A stretch of DNA of 64,000 bases from Gymnogyps californianus (GCF_018139145.2 NC_059476.1:11959001-12023000), one strand, 5' to 3'; counted from the first letter of the stretch, positions 24,045 to 38,274 are shown. The notes: a model not told the origin generated them from the sequence alone. A program made the numbers and translations.

Positions 24045-26149
24045 CCTTCTGTCATGTTTGTCAACAACAATTGGTTCTTCAGAGGAAGGCTAAAAGCCTC
24101 ACAGCCCTCTGATGAACATGCTAAAACACATCAAGGCAACCAATAGTAAGGAACTGAAATTAGCTGGTTAAAAATACTGTTCAAGTGGCTGCTGTATGTC
24201 TCCTCAGACTATCCAGCTCTCATGATGTCTGAGAGACTAAAAGCCCTTTTGGCAGTATGATCTTTGCACGTGTAGGGTAATCTGTATCTCCTGCACATCA
24301 GATTCCTGCCTCTGTTGTCCCCCAAACTCATTTTCAAGCTTTCAGTTTTGCTCTGCTAAAGATGAAGGGGGTCCCATGCTACGCAGGTGAACATGCAGAG
24401 CTCCTGCTGCTTTGGGGGTGTGATCAGAACAATAGTGCTATTCCCACATGTTCATAAACAAAACACAAAAATAAAGCAGTAAAATCTGCTGAAAGAAAAG
24501 CTTCTATGGTGGAAGGATGCTGTATTTTGGGAAACACGACAGCAGAAGATCCCCAAACTTAGAAGGTTTATCCTGTCATACAATAAGGCCCCAAATTTCA
24601 GGACAGCCCAAGAAAAGCTACTGTTTTTAGAGTCCTCACAAAAATGAACACTCAGCAGAATGGTGTTCTCCAACTCAAGTGCAGCAGAGCTAGGGCTCTG
24701 ATACAACATACAGGGATTAAGCAGTGGGCTTACAATACTCTTTCTGAAGATTAGTATAAGATTTCCTTCTTAGATAATGTAATCATGTAATGAGTCAGTC
24801 CCATTTCTTCTAGTCATCAATATCTTTCTGCACTGCCATTAATATATTCCTAATTTTCTGATTCCTAGGGAAGACATCCCATTAGGTTTTGGGGTAACCC
24901 CTTTTTCCCACACAGGCTTGTTGTATAACTTGTTGGCTAACGTATCCACCAGGGAATGAAACAGAATTTATCTGACGTTCCTATGTTACTGCCCTGGAGC
25001 AGATGCTCCAGCACAGAAGATTTTCAGATTATCAAGAGGGGGTAAGAGGAATGTCACAGCCTCTGCTAGTCTATGTAGGGACATTTATCAAAAAGACAGC
25101 TGGTACAAGATTGCTATGTTCTCTTCCCCGATGCAGCAAAAGGTACTTTAAAAACATTTTTAATTAAGTTGAAGCTTATTTTCCAAAATACAACAGAATG
25201 AGGACTTCATTCCCCCAGCTGATGAAGTTGTTCCCTTGATGCTGACGTAGCCGCAGAAACATAGTATTATCCTTCCTCTCAGTCTCCACATACGCCAGCA
25301 GATATTTCCATTAGGTACACTGCTCACAAAGCACTCAGACAAGAGGCCAGAATCATGGTTTACTGCCCCAGCAAAACATTAGGCTGTTTCTTGAGAGAAA
25401 CAGGAGTCTGTTTTCTTGAGGTCAAGGAAACTTCTCCCCTACTCTGCTAGGGGGGAAACATCTGGGGTATCTCACTTTGACAAGCAACAGAACAATTAAA
25501 CACTTAAGAAAAAAAGTAACCCATCAGCTTGTGGAGTAGAAGAGATTCACGTTTTGTATCTCAAAATGCAATGGGGGCAGAAAGTTGCACAAACATTAAT
25601 AAAACTTCGGATTGCAGTCCCTCAGTTGTGAACAAGAAATTGCACCTTTTATCTATCCACGAACAAATACAACTCATGCAAGGAAAAGGAATAAAATCTA
25701 CATGAGAAAATAAGCAGCAGGGGAAATTAGTCTGTAAAAGCTTCATTCCTAAGATACTTATGTATCTGGCACGGGTCAAGCACCAGAAGAGACGCATGAA
25801 GGACAAAGGTTGTGATGGGCATCCATGTCGCCACAGCTCTGGAATGTTGCAGCGTATGTTTAAAGAAAGCCCCCCTGAGAATTGCAGGATCCACATGGCA
25901 CGGTGCACACATGGTGCACAGTACAGCATTATCTGAGGAGCGGATCTGAACAAGGAAAGCATCTGCATCTCCTCCTGTTTACATGGCTGCAATTTCTCCT
26001 TCACAAGGGAATTAGGTGCCCCATCTGCATTAGAGCTAGCGCTAGCCAGCGCACAGTTTTGCTCTGGAAGGGATTTTTCTCTAAGGACAAAAGCTGCTTT
26101 GAGAGTTGAACTTGAAGCTATTCTGCTCACAATGTACTTCAGTGACATT

Positions 26150-26178
26150 AAAAAAAAAAAAAAGAAAAAAGAAAAAAA
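26150..26178. repeat. A-rich run with G interruptions
   Basis: Fourteen A, then G, six A, G and seven A. On the minus strand this T-rich run lies immediately upstream of the ATG (26,148) of a 195-codon open frame. Confidence 0.85.
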
Positions 26179-28662
26179 TCAGCTCTGCTACAGTTTTTCT
26201 GAGTGTTAGCTTATTAAGGTAATATTTGCACTTTTTCAATGTGTTTTCAATGTTGGAAAGCCACCAGGTGAACAAAACTGATCATGCATATATAAGTATC
26301 ACGACAGACCTGACAAAAATAACATTTAACCAATGAGCAGGCGCCCGCAGGACAAATGCATGTGGGTTTACCCATTTCGCTGTGCATGACTTGGCTGTGT
26401 AATACATGTTTTGCATCAGCTTCTGCCCCGACTTTGTTCACATCAAACCCTTGTAAGAAGATCAGCAAGCTCTTAGGAGGGTATGAAGTTACTGACACAA
26501 CAGAACCCACATAAGCCATGACTTAATTCAGCCAAGTGTCCTTAGCTGGCCACCTTTTCCTAGAGTATTTCCAGCTTCCACAAAATTTCTGGAAAGCGAA
26601 AGACCAATGTTTAAGAGTCAGCAACAGTTTAGCTAGAGTTTTACACTATTTACTTCTATTTATCTTTTTTTCCCTGTAAGGTTTCCATGTGACAGAAGAC
26701 TAATTTGCAACTGATACCACTGAAATACATGACTTTGCATACATTACCCACTATGGTGCAGCATAGAGATATTTCAAGCTAGCTTAAAATAAACTGGCTT
26801 GAGCACAAGAAATGGGTCTAGATGTAACAACACGGAGCTCTGCCACGGCTTCATCTATCCCAACAAGGACCAAAAGCAACTGGCACAGCTTGCAGATACG
26901 TTAGGCTTGGATCAGTGCCCACCTCTGAGCTCAGCTTTGTGTGCAGGCTCTGTCGCTCCTACCCCACCTCTGAGCAGGCATTTTATTCAATTTTACCAGC
27001 ACTTCTGCAGAGCAAGTTTAGACCCCTGCTGCCCATGTCCTCAGTGCACAGCCACTTGTCACCAGCCCTTGCAGCAACACCCACATCAACATCAAGCAGG
27101 CACATTACCTGTGCCACATACCGCAACGGCAGCTGTGGCATCCGCAGAGAGCAGGAGCCTAAACCCCTTCCCCGTAACCCTATGGAGACACTACAGAGCT
27201 GTATGGAGACTCTGCACTGGAACAGCAGGCATCCTGCATCACTGCCACACTGAGGCGGGGTCACAGTATTTTTAAAAGTAAGGAATAAAGTTTTCATGCA
27301 CCTCAAAGGTGCATTTACAACTAAGGGAGAAGGGGAAATGGGAGAGAAAAATACATGATTTTTCTCCACATCTGTATGGCACAGGAAATTGCCTTCTGAG
27401 GATATCTGGTCCTTCTAGGACATAAAAATTGTAACAACTGGAAAAATAGCAAAATGATGACATAAGAATCAAAATTAAAATTAAGCATCTGAGAAACAAA
27501 AGGATTTTCAAAATTATACTAATAGTTTTGAATATTAAAAAATGTTTTGTAAAATATTCAACATCCTCTCCTTTTTGGCCAGATTAGGTACACGCTAAAT
27601 GTTCTTAAAACTGCAAAAATCAAAGAAAGAGGATCAGACATGAAATTCCTGATTATGTAGGAAGAAAGTATCTAAAATGCAAAGAGTTAGAAGACCAAAC
27701 ATTTAGTATAATTTCAAAGAGCAAGCCTGTACTCAATCGTTCATCAAGTTTCGCTCTTCCCAGATTCAGGGATCCATTTTTTTCTGGCTTTAAAGCACTT
27801 CCTAAACATCACCTCCACACCACCACCTAAGCAAACGATGCACTCGTATGCATAGTGCATATTTTATGATCTGCTAGACCAGGATTTCCTGAAGCGTGTT
27901 CACAAAAGAGACCATATGGAAGAGGATTTCTTTCCACATGCACGACCTAATTTAATTTTCAGTTGCTTCTGTATTTTAATATTTTTTTATGCTTCAGTTC
28001 AATTTCTCTTCCACTCCCCCACTCAAGAAAGGAATCTAGAAATATAAAGGATAAGTCCAGGAAAAACTCGCCATTTATTACAGAGGCTTACTTAAAAGAA
28101 AAAACAGCCGCAATGGATTAATGTATTTCCTTTCCCACAGCTTTTTCACTTAAACCATAACTGTGCATATTTACTGCAACTCTTCCATCTGCCAGTGGCA
28201 TTGTGCTGACATATCCAGCACACAGACTGCAGGGACTGACAGCAAGGAGACAGGTCCCACCATTGCTCTCAAACTTTGTGATTAATATGGCATGAAGCCT
28301 GGTGAAAAGCCACACTTACGGACATTGCTGACTATCAACAGTGACCCAAATCCTTGTTATTCCAGCCATTTATCCTAATCGTGAGTCAAGTCTTTAACAA
28401 CAGAAAATGCTTACGAACAAAAACCAAAACAGATCGTTTGTTGTCAAAAGCTTAAGTCAAGGGATATAATCAGATTTGCTCCTTTTTCTTACAAGTCCCG
28501 CATAGCCTGTGTAGTGGAAGAAGAAATGGCTAATGTAGACATTTGCTTTTTCTTTTCTGAAAAGCAGTACAACCAAGGAGGAGGTACTTACCTTTTCACA
28601 AGGTCAAATTGAGTCCACATCACTGTCAGAGTTTATCCTTTGAACCCGATCCTTTCAGCAGG

Positions 28663-28688
28663 CATATATATAAACACACACACACACT
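28663..28688. repeat. (TA)n/(CA)n dinucleotide microsatellite
   Basis: CATATATATA followed by AAACACACACACACAC. Short and probably polymorphic; no gene overlaps it. Confidence 0.85.
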
Positions 28689-29739
28689 TGACAATATGGG
28701 AAGTGTTACTGATAGGTAAGTTATGTAAATGATATGACATACTACAATCACCTTTAAACTTATTCTTGGAGTTCAGAGGTTTCTGGAAGAGATCAGCCAG
28801 CCACATTGTGACTCCAGTGCCCCGAAGTGACAAACCCACTAACTGCAGCAATGTCACAGTAATTCTCCCAACAGCTTGGTGACCTCTTTACAAACCTCTC
28901 TCCAGCACAACACTGGCCTGAATAAACCTAGCTCCTCCCCAAATTGAAAAAAGTATGTAAAAGCCTGTAAGTTGCTTCCATGTAACTAACTTCCAGAAAA
29001 GGTGATGTTTCTCTTCTTGTTTGGGATGGCAGGTCTGCTTTTGGGGGGATTATTTCTCAAATGTCACTCTTAATTACTAACAAGCAAGTTGACTGCAATT
29101 CTGACGCTGACTTCAGAATTCCACTGGTTTCAACAGGGGTTTCATCCCTCTTTCATATTTTCTGTCTCTCTAACACTTTCTACATGAGTTATGGAGAACC
29201 CGCAATTGCAACTGGCTGAGATGGGCAACATCTCAGAACAAAACGCAGCCATTTTAGCATCTTGAGAAGACCACTGAAACCCACATGTAAATCCTGGTTG
29301 TCTAGAAAGGGTGAAATAGAGGAGTCCTCAGTCTACTGGGAAATACAGCTAGCCTGGCCACCAGGACCCTACTGATGCACCAAATAGCAGCAACACAGCC
29401 AGGAACGGATAAAGTAAACTCAAGCAGCTCCCACAGAATGGAGAACGTTGACTGCTTCCAGAGGTTAAAGTAATGCAGTCTCCCTTTGCTGAGAGCAATA
29501 ACCAGGCTTTGTGATACAGATGCTTATTCACTAGGAATCCAAATCAGACCTATCAGTTTGCTGTGCAGGAGTTACCAAAACCGACAAACTTCAGATACTA
29601 CCAACACGGCTTTACACTCAAAACCGTGGCCTGAACACAGATGGCCTTTCCTTATCCCCATGAAGCATCCAGGCAGGTGCCTTTTCCTTTTAGACTATTA
29701 CAATTAATGACCCACATCAAATGTTCTTCATGCTCATTT

Positions 29740-29752
29740 AAAAAAAAAAAAA
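29740..29752. repeat. Poly-A run (13 A)
   Basis: Simple A run; no retroposon structure recognised around it. Confidence 0.8.
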
Positions 29753-30589
29753 GGCACAAGCCTTCTTAACTCTCTGCTGTAAAACTCATTCATTTACATC
29801 TTAGCACAAAGAAGATTCCCACGTGCAGCACACCAGTCTCATCTGTCATCAAGCTGTGAAAAAAACATCTACTGATCTTGACAGGCTAGGAGGTAAGAAG
29901 ATGACTTTTGGTCAAGAGTATCAGATGATATGGCAATCTCATCAAGGAATCTCATAAGAAATGTCACCCATCGCTGTTCATAAACACAAGCCTGGTTTGG
30001 CTATATTCAATTACAAGCAAAGAAGGATAATTAAGCAGTTCAAGATATGGAATGGCTAAAGCACGTGCAATCTTATTTATGTTCTCTGCACCTGTGTTTT
30101 CTATGGTTTAAATTATAATACTGATCTTTTAAACTACACACAGGGAGTATCCCAGTTCATTCACATGAGAGAGAGTAATATGTTCTATTTTTAATCAATA
30201 TGTAAACAAAAAAGGATGCAAGATATTGTAGAGCCTTACCAGTAGCCAAATATATATTAGCAAATTACTATTAAATTGTTTACTATTGTCTCAAGGCAAC
30301 CCAAGCACTCCCAGAACTAGTCCGTGTGCCCAGTTCACTTGTCAGTGTTATTCCTCTCCTTTGTTCTCTCCATGTTTATTATCTTCTCTGTTGCGCTTCA
30401 ACTCACATTATTTAATTCACAGTATTATGGGAACCTCTTGTAGCTCATCTTTCAAACCGGACTGTAACCTCTACCCACGTAAACCACAACTGCATTTTCC
30501 AACACTCAGAGCAATGAAACCACACAGTCCTTGCTAAAGCCCTCTAATCCTTAACAAAGTCTTTGAGGTAGAGGCAACCACTCCTGGTA

Positions 30590-30820
30590 GATGTGCGCAG
30601 CGCGTCTGGGAACGGCACAGAGACCTCTCAGCTCCCATGCAATCTAAGCCGTAGCGATACCAAGGGTGAGAGCTCTGGCTACGAGGCTGTCGGCGCAGCC
30701 CCGTGCGCCGTGGGACGCCTGCCCGCCCTGCCGGCAGCCTCACGAGCGATGCCACCGCGGAGCGAGGGGCGAGCAGTCCTTACGCCTGGATCCCCCGCCA
30801 CACGCCTATGGCCAGGTGGG
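30590..30820. promoter_or_regulatory. Isolated CpG-rich patch inside the AT-rich region
   Basis: About 230 bases with roughly two dozen CpG sites (for example gcgcagcgcgtc, gtcggcgcagcc, gtgcgccgtgggacgcc, accgcggagcgagg) in a setting where CpG is otherwise sparse. On the plus strand it ends with a donor-like CAG|GTGGGT (30,813-30,821). It may be an intragenic CpG island marking an alternative or antisense promoter, or an old GC-rich insertion. No domain was recognised in any frame. Confidence 0.5.
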
Positions 30821-32414
30821 TAACACAGCAGGTTTACTGCAACTGCCCACTCTTTTCCTAGCACCGACAGACTGTTCCTGCCCTAAATAGTGTGGGAAAG
30901 ACAACGTGCTCGCACTTTTACTTAGTTACTTCGTTTTTAATTAGCTATTGCAGTATAATGGTAGATTATTGCATTGTCTGTAATTCCATCCTCTCTATAG
31001 TCCAGTCATTACTCTTCACAGATCTTACAGGAGTTACCAGATATTTCCCATGTATTTTTGTTTTGCATATCCCTTAATAGTACTTGAAAAGAAAGCATTG
31101 ATAATCGGTTTGGATATAAAAATCAAAAGGAATCTAATACAAACTCTATTTTTCAAAAAAGCCAGCTAGGTTCAAGCCTCCTAAACTCATCTCCAAAAAA
31201 AATAAACCACTATATATGGAAGAAAGCAGAGATTGTATGAGGTGTGTGTGTCTAGACAGGGAATTCATGATATATGCGATGGTTCTGTGTTTCCATTCCG
31301 TTTTAAAGGGTATAGGTAACACACTATGGTATTTTTGTGTGGCGAACACTTCCCCCAAGCTAGAATAACAAAACTGGCTCCATAAAGGAAAAGTACAGCT
31401 ATACGATTGAAAGAAAATTAAACTCCTTTCAAGATATTTAAATGTATGCAAAGGAAAACAAAGTTTCTATCCTTTACAATTTTAAAATGAAACATTAAAA
31501 ACACTGTAATAGTTAAACATAATCATTAGTTGACTTCTGTATGATAATATGTGGATTAATGGTAATTAACAATACTTATGTAATATACCTTTTATATATC
31601 CCCCCAAAAATCTAATGCCAAACACATCAAAGAATTGTCTGACTGACATGAAAAGCTCATATTGTTCAACCGTTGTAGTATCCTGACATTTAATTATAAC
31701 ATCAACTTGCTTTTGCATTCGTTCCCTGTACCCTCTAGACAGCATAGAACACTACTTACTGAGCTCAGTGAGGATTTCAAGAAAATTTACTTCATTGCCA
31801 GCATTAATATGAATATATTAACTTCAAAGAAACAGAAATTGTGTAACATTTTAACTACTCTTACATATTGATCAAATGCCCTGTTCAAGAGGTTGTTTTT
31901 CCTTACCACCATTCAATGGTCCTTCATCTTTGCTATACTTTTGTTATACTGTGCCTCTTAGAAATATATAGAAATACACTTAAAAATTACTAAAAGAATT
32001 ACTTTGAAAGTATTTGACTGAAAAGGATAAAAAATTGTCAATTCAAGCCAGGTGTTACTATTTTTTAAAAACAAGTTTCTAACATAAACAATTTACTTTT
32101 AGAGCATTCACAAAGAATGAGATGGCTTTTAAATAAGATGTTTCTACTATAACAGCCAACGTCTAAGGAAATTTTCATTGTACTTTTTTCCAACAAGCCA
32201 ACAGCATTGCAGCTTCTAGCTGTACGTGCAACTCAAACCTCTCAGAAGAGCAATACAGAAATACAAATTTCTTAAATGTTGAACAGATTGCCAGCAGTAC
32301 AGTAATGGAAAATTATTCTAGAAGTTATAGCAGCTATGATACTTTCTCCCAAGTAATTTGAAAAACCTCTGTTATATACAGGGTTTTTTTGTTTTTAACT
32401 GTTACTCTTTCTTT

Positions 32415-32437
32415 CCCCCCTCCCCCCCCCCCCCCCC
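32415..32437. repeat. Poly-C tract (C6-T-C16)
   Basis: A run of six C, one T and about sixteen C, followed immediately by AG. On the plus strand it looks like an extreme polypyrimidine tract before a splice acceptor. It is also a likely site of sequencing or assembly length error. Confidence 0.9.
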
Positions 32438-34104
32438 AGCTGATATTTTATTTCACAGAAAAAGCAGTGCATACCCAGTTTTAGATTATGGAGGATTACA
32501 CAGTGTTAGGACTGTCAGAAGAAAGAGTGAAGACAAGCTGTGAGCCAGATTAACACAAATGCTCTGTCACCAGGACTTTCCTCCCACCACCTAATTTCAT
32601 AGGTTTTTTCCCATTTAAAATATTCTCTATTTCTTAAATTTAAAAGTAATCCTTCAAACAATCTTATCATTATCTTTATTTGAACTTACAAATTAGATAT
32701 GTCCAGTGCTATAGTTTCAGTATTTCGCAAATTTCTGTGTTAAGAAGGATATAACCAACCCAGCTGACACATTAACTCTGTTGTAGTTTGTGGCAATTTA
32801 AAGATTTTCTTTTAAGACGACAATTATACAAGAGATGAAATTGAACATTCATTCTTAGTAACCTAAGCTGACTTCCAAAACAACCAAATTTTAAAACTCT
32901 GAGCATGTCATTCAGACTTGTACTTGAGAAAAACAGCAGAAACTCAGCTGACTGAAAAAGCCATGAGCATCCTTAACATTTGGGATTTACCATAAAAATG
33001 AAACAACAAGAATTAACGCACTCAGTTGCTTCTGAATCCATACTGCACATCCTCCTTAATAGGCAGGGTTTTTTTCAATATTAAAAACAGCAAACACAAG
33101 TTGATGAACTTTTAATATTACGTGCTATCATAAACAATGAGTAGAGAATACAAAAAGCAGTCATTAACATCCTCACCTACTAGTTTCAAGAGCACATAAT
33201 TACAATTATGGCTGTCAACCTTTCCATTTCAGAGTTTTCTTGCTAACTTTAAAATTCCAGAAATAAAGATGACTGTAACCACATGATTTTATTATGACTA
33301 CTTTCTAAAATACATTGTAACATGTATTTTGAACTAGATTCTTCATTTTTTTATTAAGAAATTCTACACTTACTAATATGCAGCTAATTAGGCCACTGAT
33401 TTAAATGAACAATCTTTGAAATAGAAAGCAGAGCTTTTATAAGTTGCCCAGACAAGTTTTATTATTGCTATTCCTGAAATCTAGAAGTGTTAGAGCCAGG
33501 ACATGGTAGCCCATTATTGTTTCCCCACTGCAAATGAAACAAACAAAATAATAGAAACCCAACAAATCTTTTTGACATGATACACAGAGACCTAAGACAG
33601 CTTTAATCGAATTAAACTTCACTACTTATTTGAAATTGTTGACAGAATTCATCAACAGCATCTTTAGTTGAAAACAGAGACAGATGAATAATTAATATGA
33701 AGAAATCTAGAGGGAATTCTCCTTTCACAAATTGTCCACTGAAATATTTCTTCTTCTTTTTATTAGCTAGCCAATTATCTGAGTAACCGTTGAATAACAT
33801 TCTGTTAAAAGCTGACTGATAATATGACGTACTTGGGCCATTTTCACTGCACGTTGATCAGAGGAAACACTTTCAGGCTCTACTGAAAATGCACAGGTAT
33901 TTTTCAATGCTCTTTCGAGCACAGAAGGAACTTCCCTTAAATAACCTGGTTGTGTGCTTAATGTTCTCTGCTTTGTTGGACATTCACACAAGTTAAATCA
34001 ACTTAAACAGAAAGCAATTAACAAAAATAAAGGCATAAATTTGATGCATTTGCTTACAAAATTCTGAGTGGATAGTGAAATGCACTAAAAAGTACTCAAA
34101 GGAA

Positions 34105-34140
34105 TTTTTTTTTTTTTGTTATTTTGGGGTTTTTTTTTTA
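34105..34140. repeat. T-rich low-complexity stretch
   Basis: Two T runs of about thirteen and ten bases separated by GTTATTTTGGGG. No element recognised. Confidence 0.82.
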
Positions 34141-37100
34141 ATAAAAGCTAAAACCGGGCTAAACAGTCTCCCATAAGTTATCTGTTGAAATTATTTTACA
34201 ATTTTCCAAAGGAGGACTGGGTTCAGATTTTAGGGTCCAGATCCTCCAGTGGAAAATCTGCCCTAACACTAAGCTCCCACACAACATGGAAACTCGGCCC
34301 CTAAAGGAATTTAGTCTATCAGAAATCAGCTCCAGCGATAAGCTTCAAATGCCGGGTCTAGTAATTCCAGGTGTTCTCAAAGCCGTGCTAGCGTCACAGA
34401 TGGAGAGGATTTTTGCCCTTCCCCACATCCTGTTTTAAAAAGCAGATGTGGGGGCTCCCGGGACCCTGACAGACAACTCTTTGTTCCCACTCGATTGGAG
34501 GGCGTCCAAGCATTCTCACTAAAGAAAACGGGGTTTCTGTGTCCCAGTTGTGCTACGAAGGGAAAAAAATCACTAATTCCACGGGCTCTTTGGGGGGCAC
34601 TTTTCGATGAGAGTGGCCAAGGTTACCAACACCTCCACAGGTTCGTCGGTTGGTTTATTTTAAGGTCATTTTTGTTTTGTTTTTCTCTCAAGCCCCAAAA
34701 ATATAAGTGAACAAATTTCCATGAATGTAACAGCTCTAAGATTTAAGATCCATCGATGATAATTAATTGGACTTGGGCTTCAAATTGTCCCACATCAGTT
34801 ATTCATAAAGGAGTACTTGAAATCACGAACTGAACGCAATAAGATTATTTTCCTGCTGAACAAAGCCAAGAGTCCCATTCTTTCTTTAGTCATTTTATTG
34901 AGAAATTCAGTATTTATTCATTCTGTGGGCTTTTTAACAAAGCTTAATACTGGACATTAACATCTATTTTGCTTAGATACCAGAGAGCATATGGAGGATT
35001 CCCTGGCATGTTTCCTCAAGCAAAGATTCAGAAAAAGAACTGCTAATTCTAAAAAGGAAATTTTCAAGCTCCAGCAGGACTAACGAATAACAAACAGAAA
35101 ACCCCAAACCAACTGCCTTTGGCAACTTTGCATGTAAGTACAATTCTGAGAGAGTTGAACAGGAGTCTCTAAAATATTAAATTTTGGTACAAGCTCACTG
35201 TGATATATGATGAAGAGACAGAAAGGAATACAAAATGTATTCGCATGTTCCTGGAAAGGAAGAGTTCATGCTCCCTGCTGCTCTTTGGGGGTAATAAGAC
35301 GGAATATATTTATTGGTGTAACAGGATTTCTAAAACTGCACAATTTACTTAGTTACATGCCTATAATGTATACACACTGAGTAAAAAGGTACATGTAAAG
35401 AACTGTTCCAGAGCTAATTATTGCTAAGGAATATAATTCCTTCCTGATTTTATTAGTGTTCCTTAACAATAGCTTCAGAGTGTTTTTAAAAGATAAGTAA
35501 ACCTCTTGTCCCATCAATTGATATATTGTGCAAATGAGTAATTTGCAGCTTAAACTCCTTCACAGGTTTGCTTAAAGTGCTGTATGCACCAGGTCACTGC
35601 CAGCACTGAAGAGTTTAGCTCATAGTTTAGCAACTCCAGTCTTCGGACATACAACGCTGCATCAGCAACGAGATTATTAGATTTTTCTTTGCCACTCCAT
35701 TTACTGAGAAACATTTTACTGAAACCATATTGAAGATCAGCGGTAAAATCTGCTGAAAAGAAACTTCTACAGCTTTCACTCCAGCTAAAATAAAAGTAGA
35801 AAATCACGAGTCATTGCTTTGGAAAACAAACTCGGACTGAAAGGACAGCAAAATACCACTGAAGGAATCTATTACGTTCAGCACAGTTCTAATACTCTGC
35901 TGACCTGTATTACCTGTTTGATACATGAAGAGCCTGAAAGCTAGGTTTTGTGAAATTTAAAAAGTCACCATGACAAATTTTAACATAGAAAATACCAATA
36001 TGTTGCAGATGTTAAGTTATTTCTACTACCCAAATAGAACATTTTGGCTGTTTAAATCCTTGAAGATAGGTGGCTTAAAGAAGAAATCTCAACTCTAACT
36101 GGAGAGGTAGAGAGGATCTGGCTGGGACCAAAGCAGCTCATTCTTTACTATAGTTCTTTTTTCTTCTTTTTTTCACTCTAAGCTTTTTACCTTTTTTTGG
36201 TGACAATTTCAAGACAGGCGAATGACACTAAAGAAGATAAACACTTCCATATGGCAACTCTACAGATCTCTAACCAGAAACCACATACAATCCACTGAAA
36301 AACAGACTGCATGCTTTTTAACAAGTAAACATTTTCTTATCTACTCATCTAGTCCTAGGAGTCACTGGCGATTAATCTACACTTAAAATCCATAGGATTA
36401 TAGAGTGCTTCAGAGCAGTCTATGCTGCTAAATTTATAATTTTTGTAAGAGCATTTAACAAATCTACGTAGCCAGAATTACAAACTCCCAGGACAAGGAG
36501 TGACTGAGTTGTGCGACTTGGATTTTTTAGTTAACACAACAGCTAGGACCATATGTAGTTAATAGAGGAGTGGCACTCATGAGGATGACTGCAACAGAAA
36601 CAATTTATCGTAATAGTTATTAATAAGATGATACACTGTCAACATTTTCCTAAAAGATACGAAGATCTTTGTCACTACAGGAAAAACAGGGACATAATTA
36701 AGCTACTATTTATTCTCTGGTTTTAACTTAATTCCTGTTTTTCATCTGAGACTGTAGCTGAGAAATTATAAATACTGATATAAATAAGAAGTACGATATC
36801 AAGGAATATCTGTTCAGCTCTTCTAACTACTTTTTAATCTTACTCAATACCAACATGTAGCACTTGTTTTCATTCACTACAGAAATATTCTGAGTCAGAT
36901 TATCCTTAGTCAGATTTCATAAAACTCTTTCCAACTATTTTAAACCAGTTTACACAAAACCCCACGAGACTAATATTGCAGATAACGAAAATGTAGACGT
37001 ACAGCAGTTAACACATTGAAGACGTCCAGGGAAGACCTCATAAATGAGCTACTGGACTGTCTGAACTGCCACTGTGAAGACCATGTTTCCTCCAATCAAG

Positions 37101-38260
37101 AATTTATATTGAAAGATGATAGAAATTCAGTTTTCCTTTGTTCAAAGCAGTATTTCCTCCTCATACAGAGATTTGCATCCATTGCCAACGCAAATTCAAA
37201 TACATATTATTTGTCACCTTAATTTTGTTTTTCAGGTATAATTCAGCACTATTGCTGATTACACAATGATTGTTCATGTCGGTAGGCATGCCAACAAATG
37301 GCATTAAAAAACCTCAGTAACCACTGAACAAAAAGAAAATTCCATATTTTCCGTGAGGAAAATATTCCTGTAATATATTTTCCATGGTATGATTAAGTTG
37401 AAGAGACAGAGGCAACTTAATAATTATTAATAATTACATTTTTATACAGTCTGAATACACTAAAGAGCATTCATTTTTCTGTTAACACATAAGTTCATGC
37501 ATTTTCACTTCCTCCTTCAAAGTCCTGCTTAAATTTTGCAAACGTGTCTTTAGATAGGGAACCATTTACCAGTTAAATGCCTATATTGAATAAATTGTTT
37601 CTTCTCTTTCCCTTTGCCCCCTTCCCTCTAGTAAAGGAAGAGTTGTTATGATATGAAAGAGACTGAAAACAGAGGAAGAACTACCATTTTGCCAAAACCA
37701 CCAATATTTATCCGTAGTGATATTGTAACAATAAGAAGCTATGCACAACCTCTTACGAGATTTTTTTTCTTTCGAGTCAATACTTATCATTTCTTCTGGA
37801 AAACTGTGCATTATTTATAGCTGCAGATTTCTTAAATTTTCACAGTTACAGTTTGTTTACATTATTTTGTTCTAGTTTTAAATCCCAATATAAATAAAGC
37901 CAATTAAAACATACTGTTTCTTAGTTATGTAATTCTTTATTATTAACCCACAAACAGAGACAGAGTAGTAAATCTACAGTTAAACTGCTTTGCTCTTTCA
38001 ACACTGCAGGGTCCAAGAATTTGGGGTAGGGGAGCAATGTTGAGCCAAGACACTAAATGGTTAAACAAAAAATTCATTTAACATAACGTGAGTGAATCTG
38101 GCTACTACCAGACTCAGACCAAGCACTCCTCTACATGTTCTAATGGTTTGCACAGAATTTGATGTGCTCCTTCTATTTGCTATTTTGAAGCTTCCTTCAA
38201 TTCCTTACCTTTATGAAATCCTATAATTGAGTTTTTGCTGCTTATCTAACAGTAAATGTT

Positions 38261-38274
38261 AAAAAAAAAAAAAA
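38261..38274. repeat. Poly-A run (14 A)
   Basis: Simple A run on the plus strand within AT-rich intron-like sequence. Confidence 0.85.

Larger units (their letters stand above)
15961..30589. other. Non-coding, intron-like or intergenic sequence
   Basis: The first few hundred bases may be the decayed 5' part of the CR1 LINE on the minus strand. The remainder is AT-rich with a GC patch at 22.5-22.9 kb, simple repeats and a 195-codon minus-strand open frame (25,561-26,148) of unknown meaning. No recognisable exon or RNA gene. Confidence 0.55.

Noticed and set aside
6500..25870. Similar peptide pieces (IRCNI-ELW) from 6.5 kb plus strand and 25.85 kb minus strand
   Set aside because: Only about ten residues match and the DNA identity is modest and short; not enough to call a shared repeat family.
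26035..26046. 12-bp palindrome GCTAGCGCTAGC
   Set aside because: Short palindrome with no neighbouring structure; likely chance.
26799..27275. 158-codon plus-strand open frame rich in Cys, His and Pro
   Set aside because: Starts at TTG with no in-frame ATG, overlaps another open plus-strand frame and a minus-strand one; no domain.
24474..35769. Similar ~31-base segments at about 24,474-24,505 and 35,739-35,769
   Set aside because: Share a 16-base exact core only; about one such match is expected by chance in a window this size, and similarity does not extend into the flanks.
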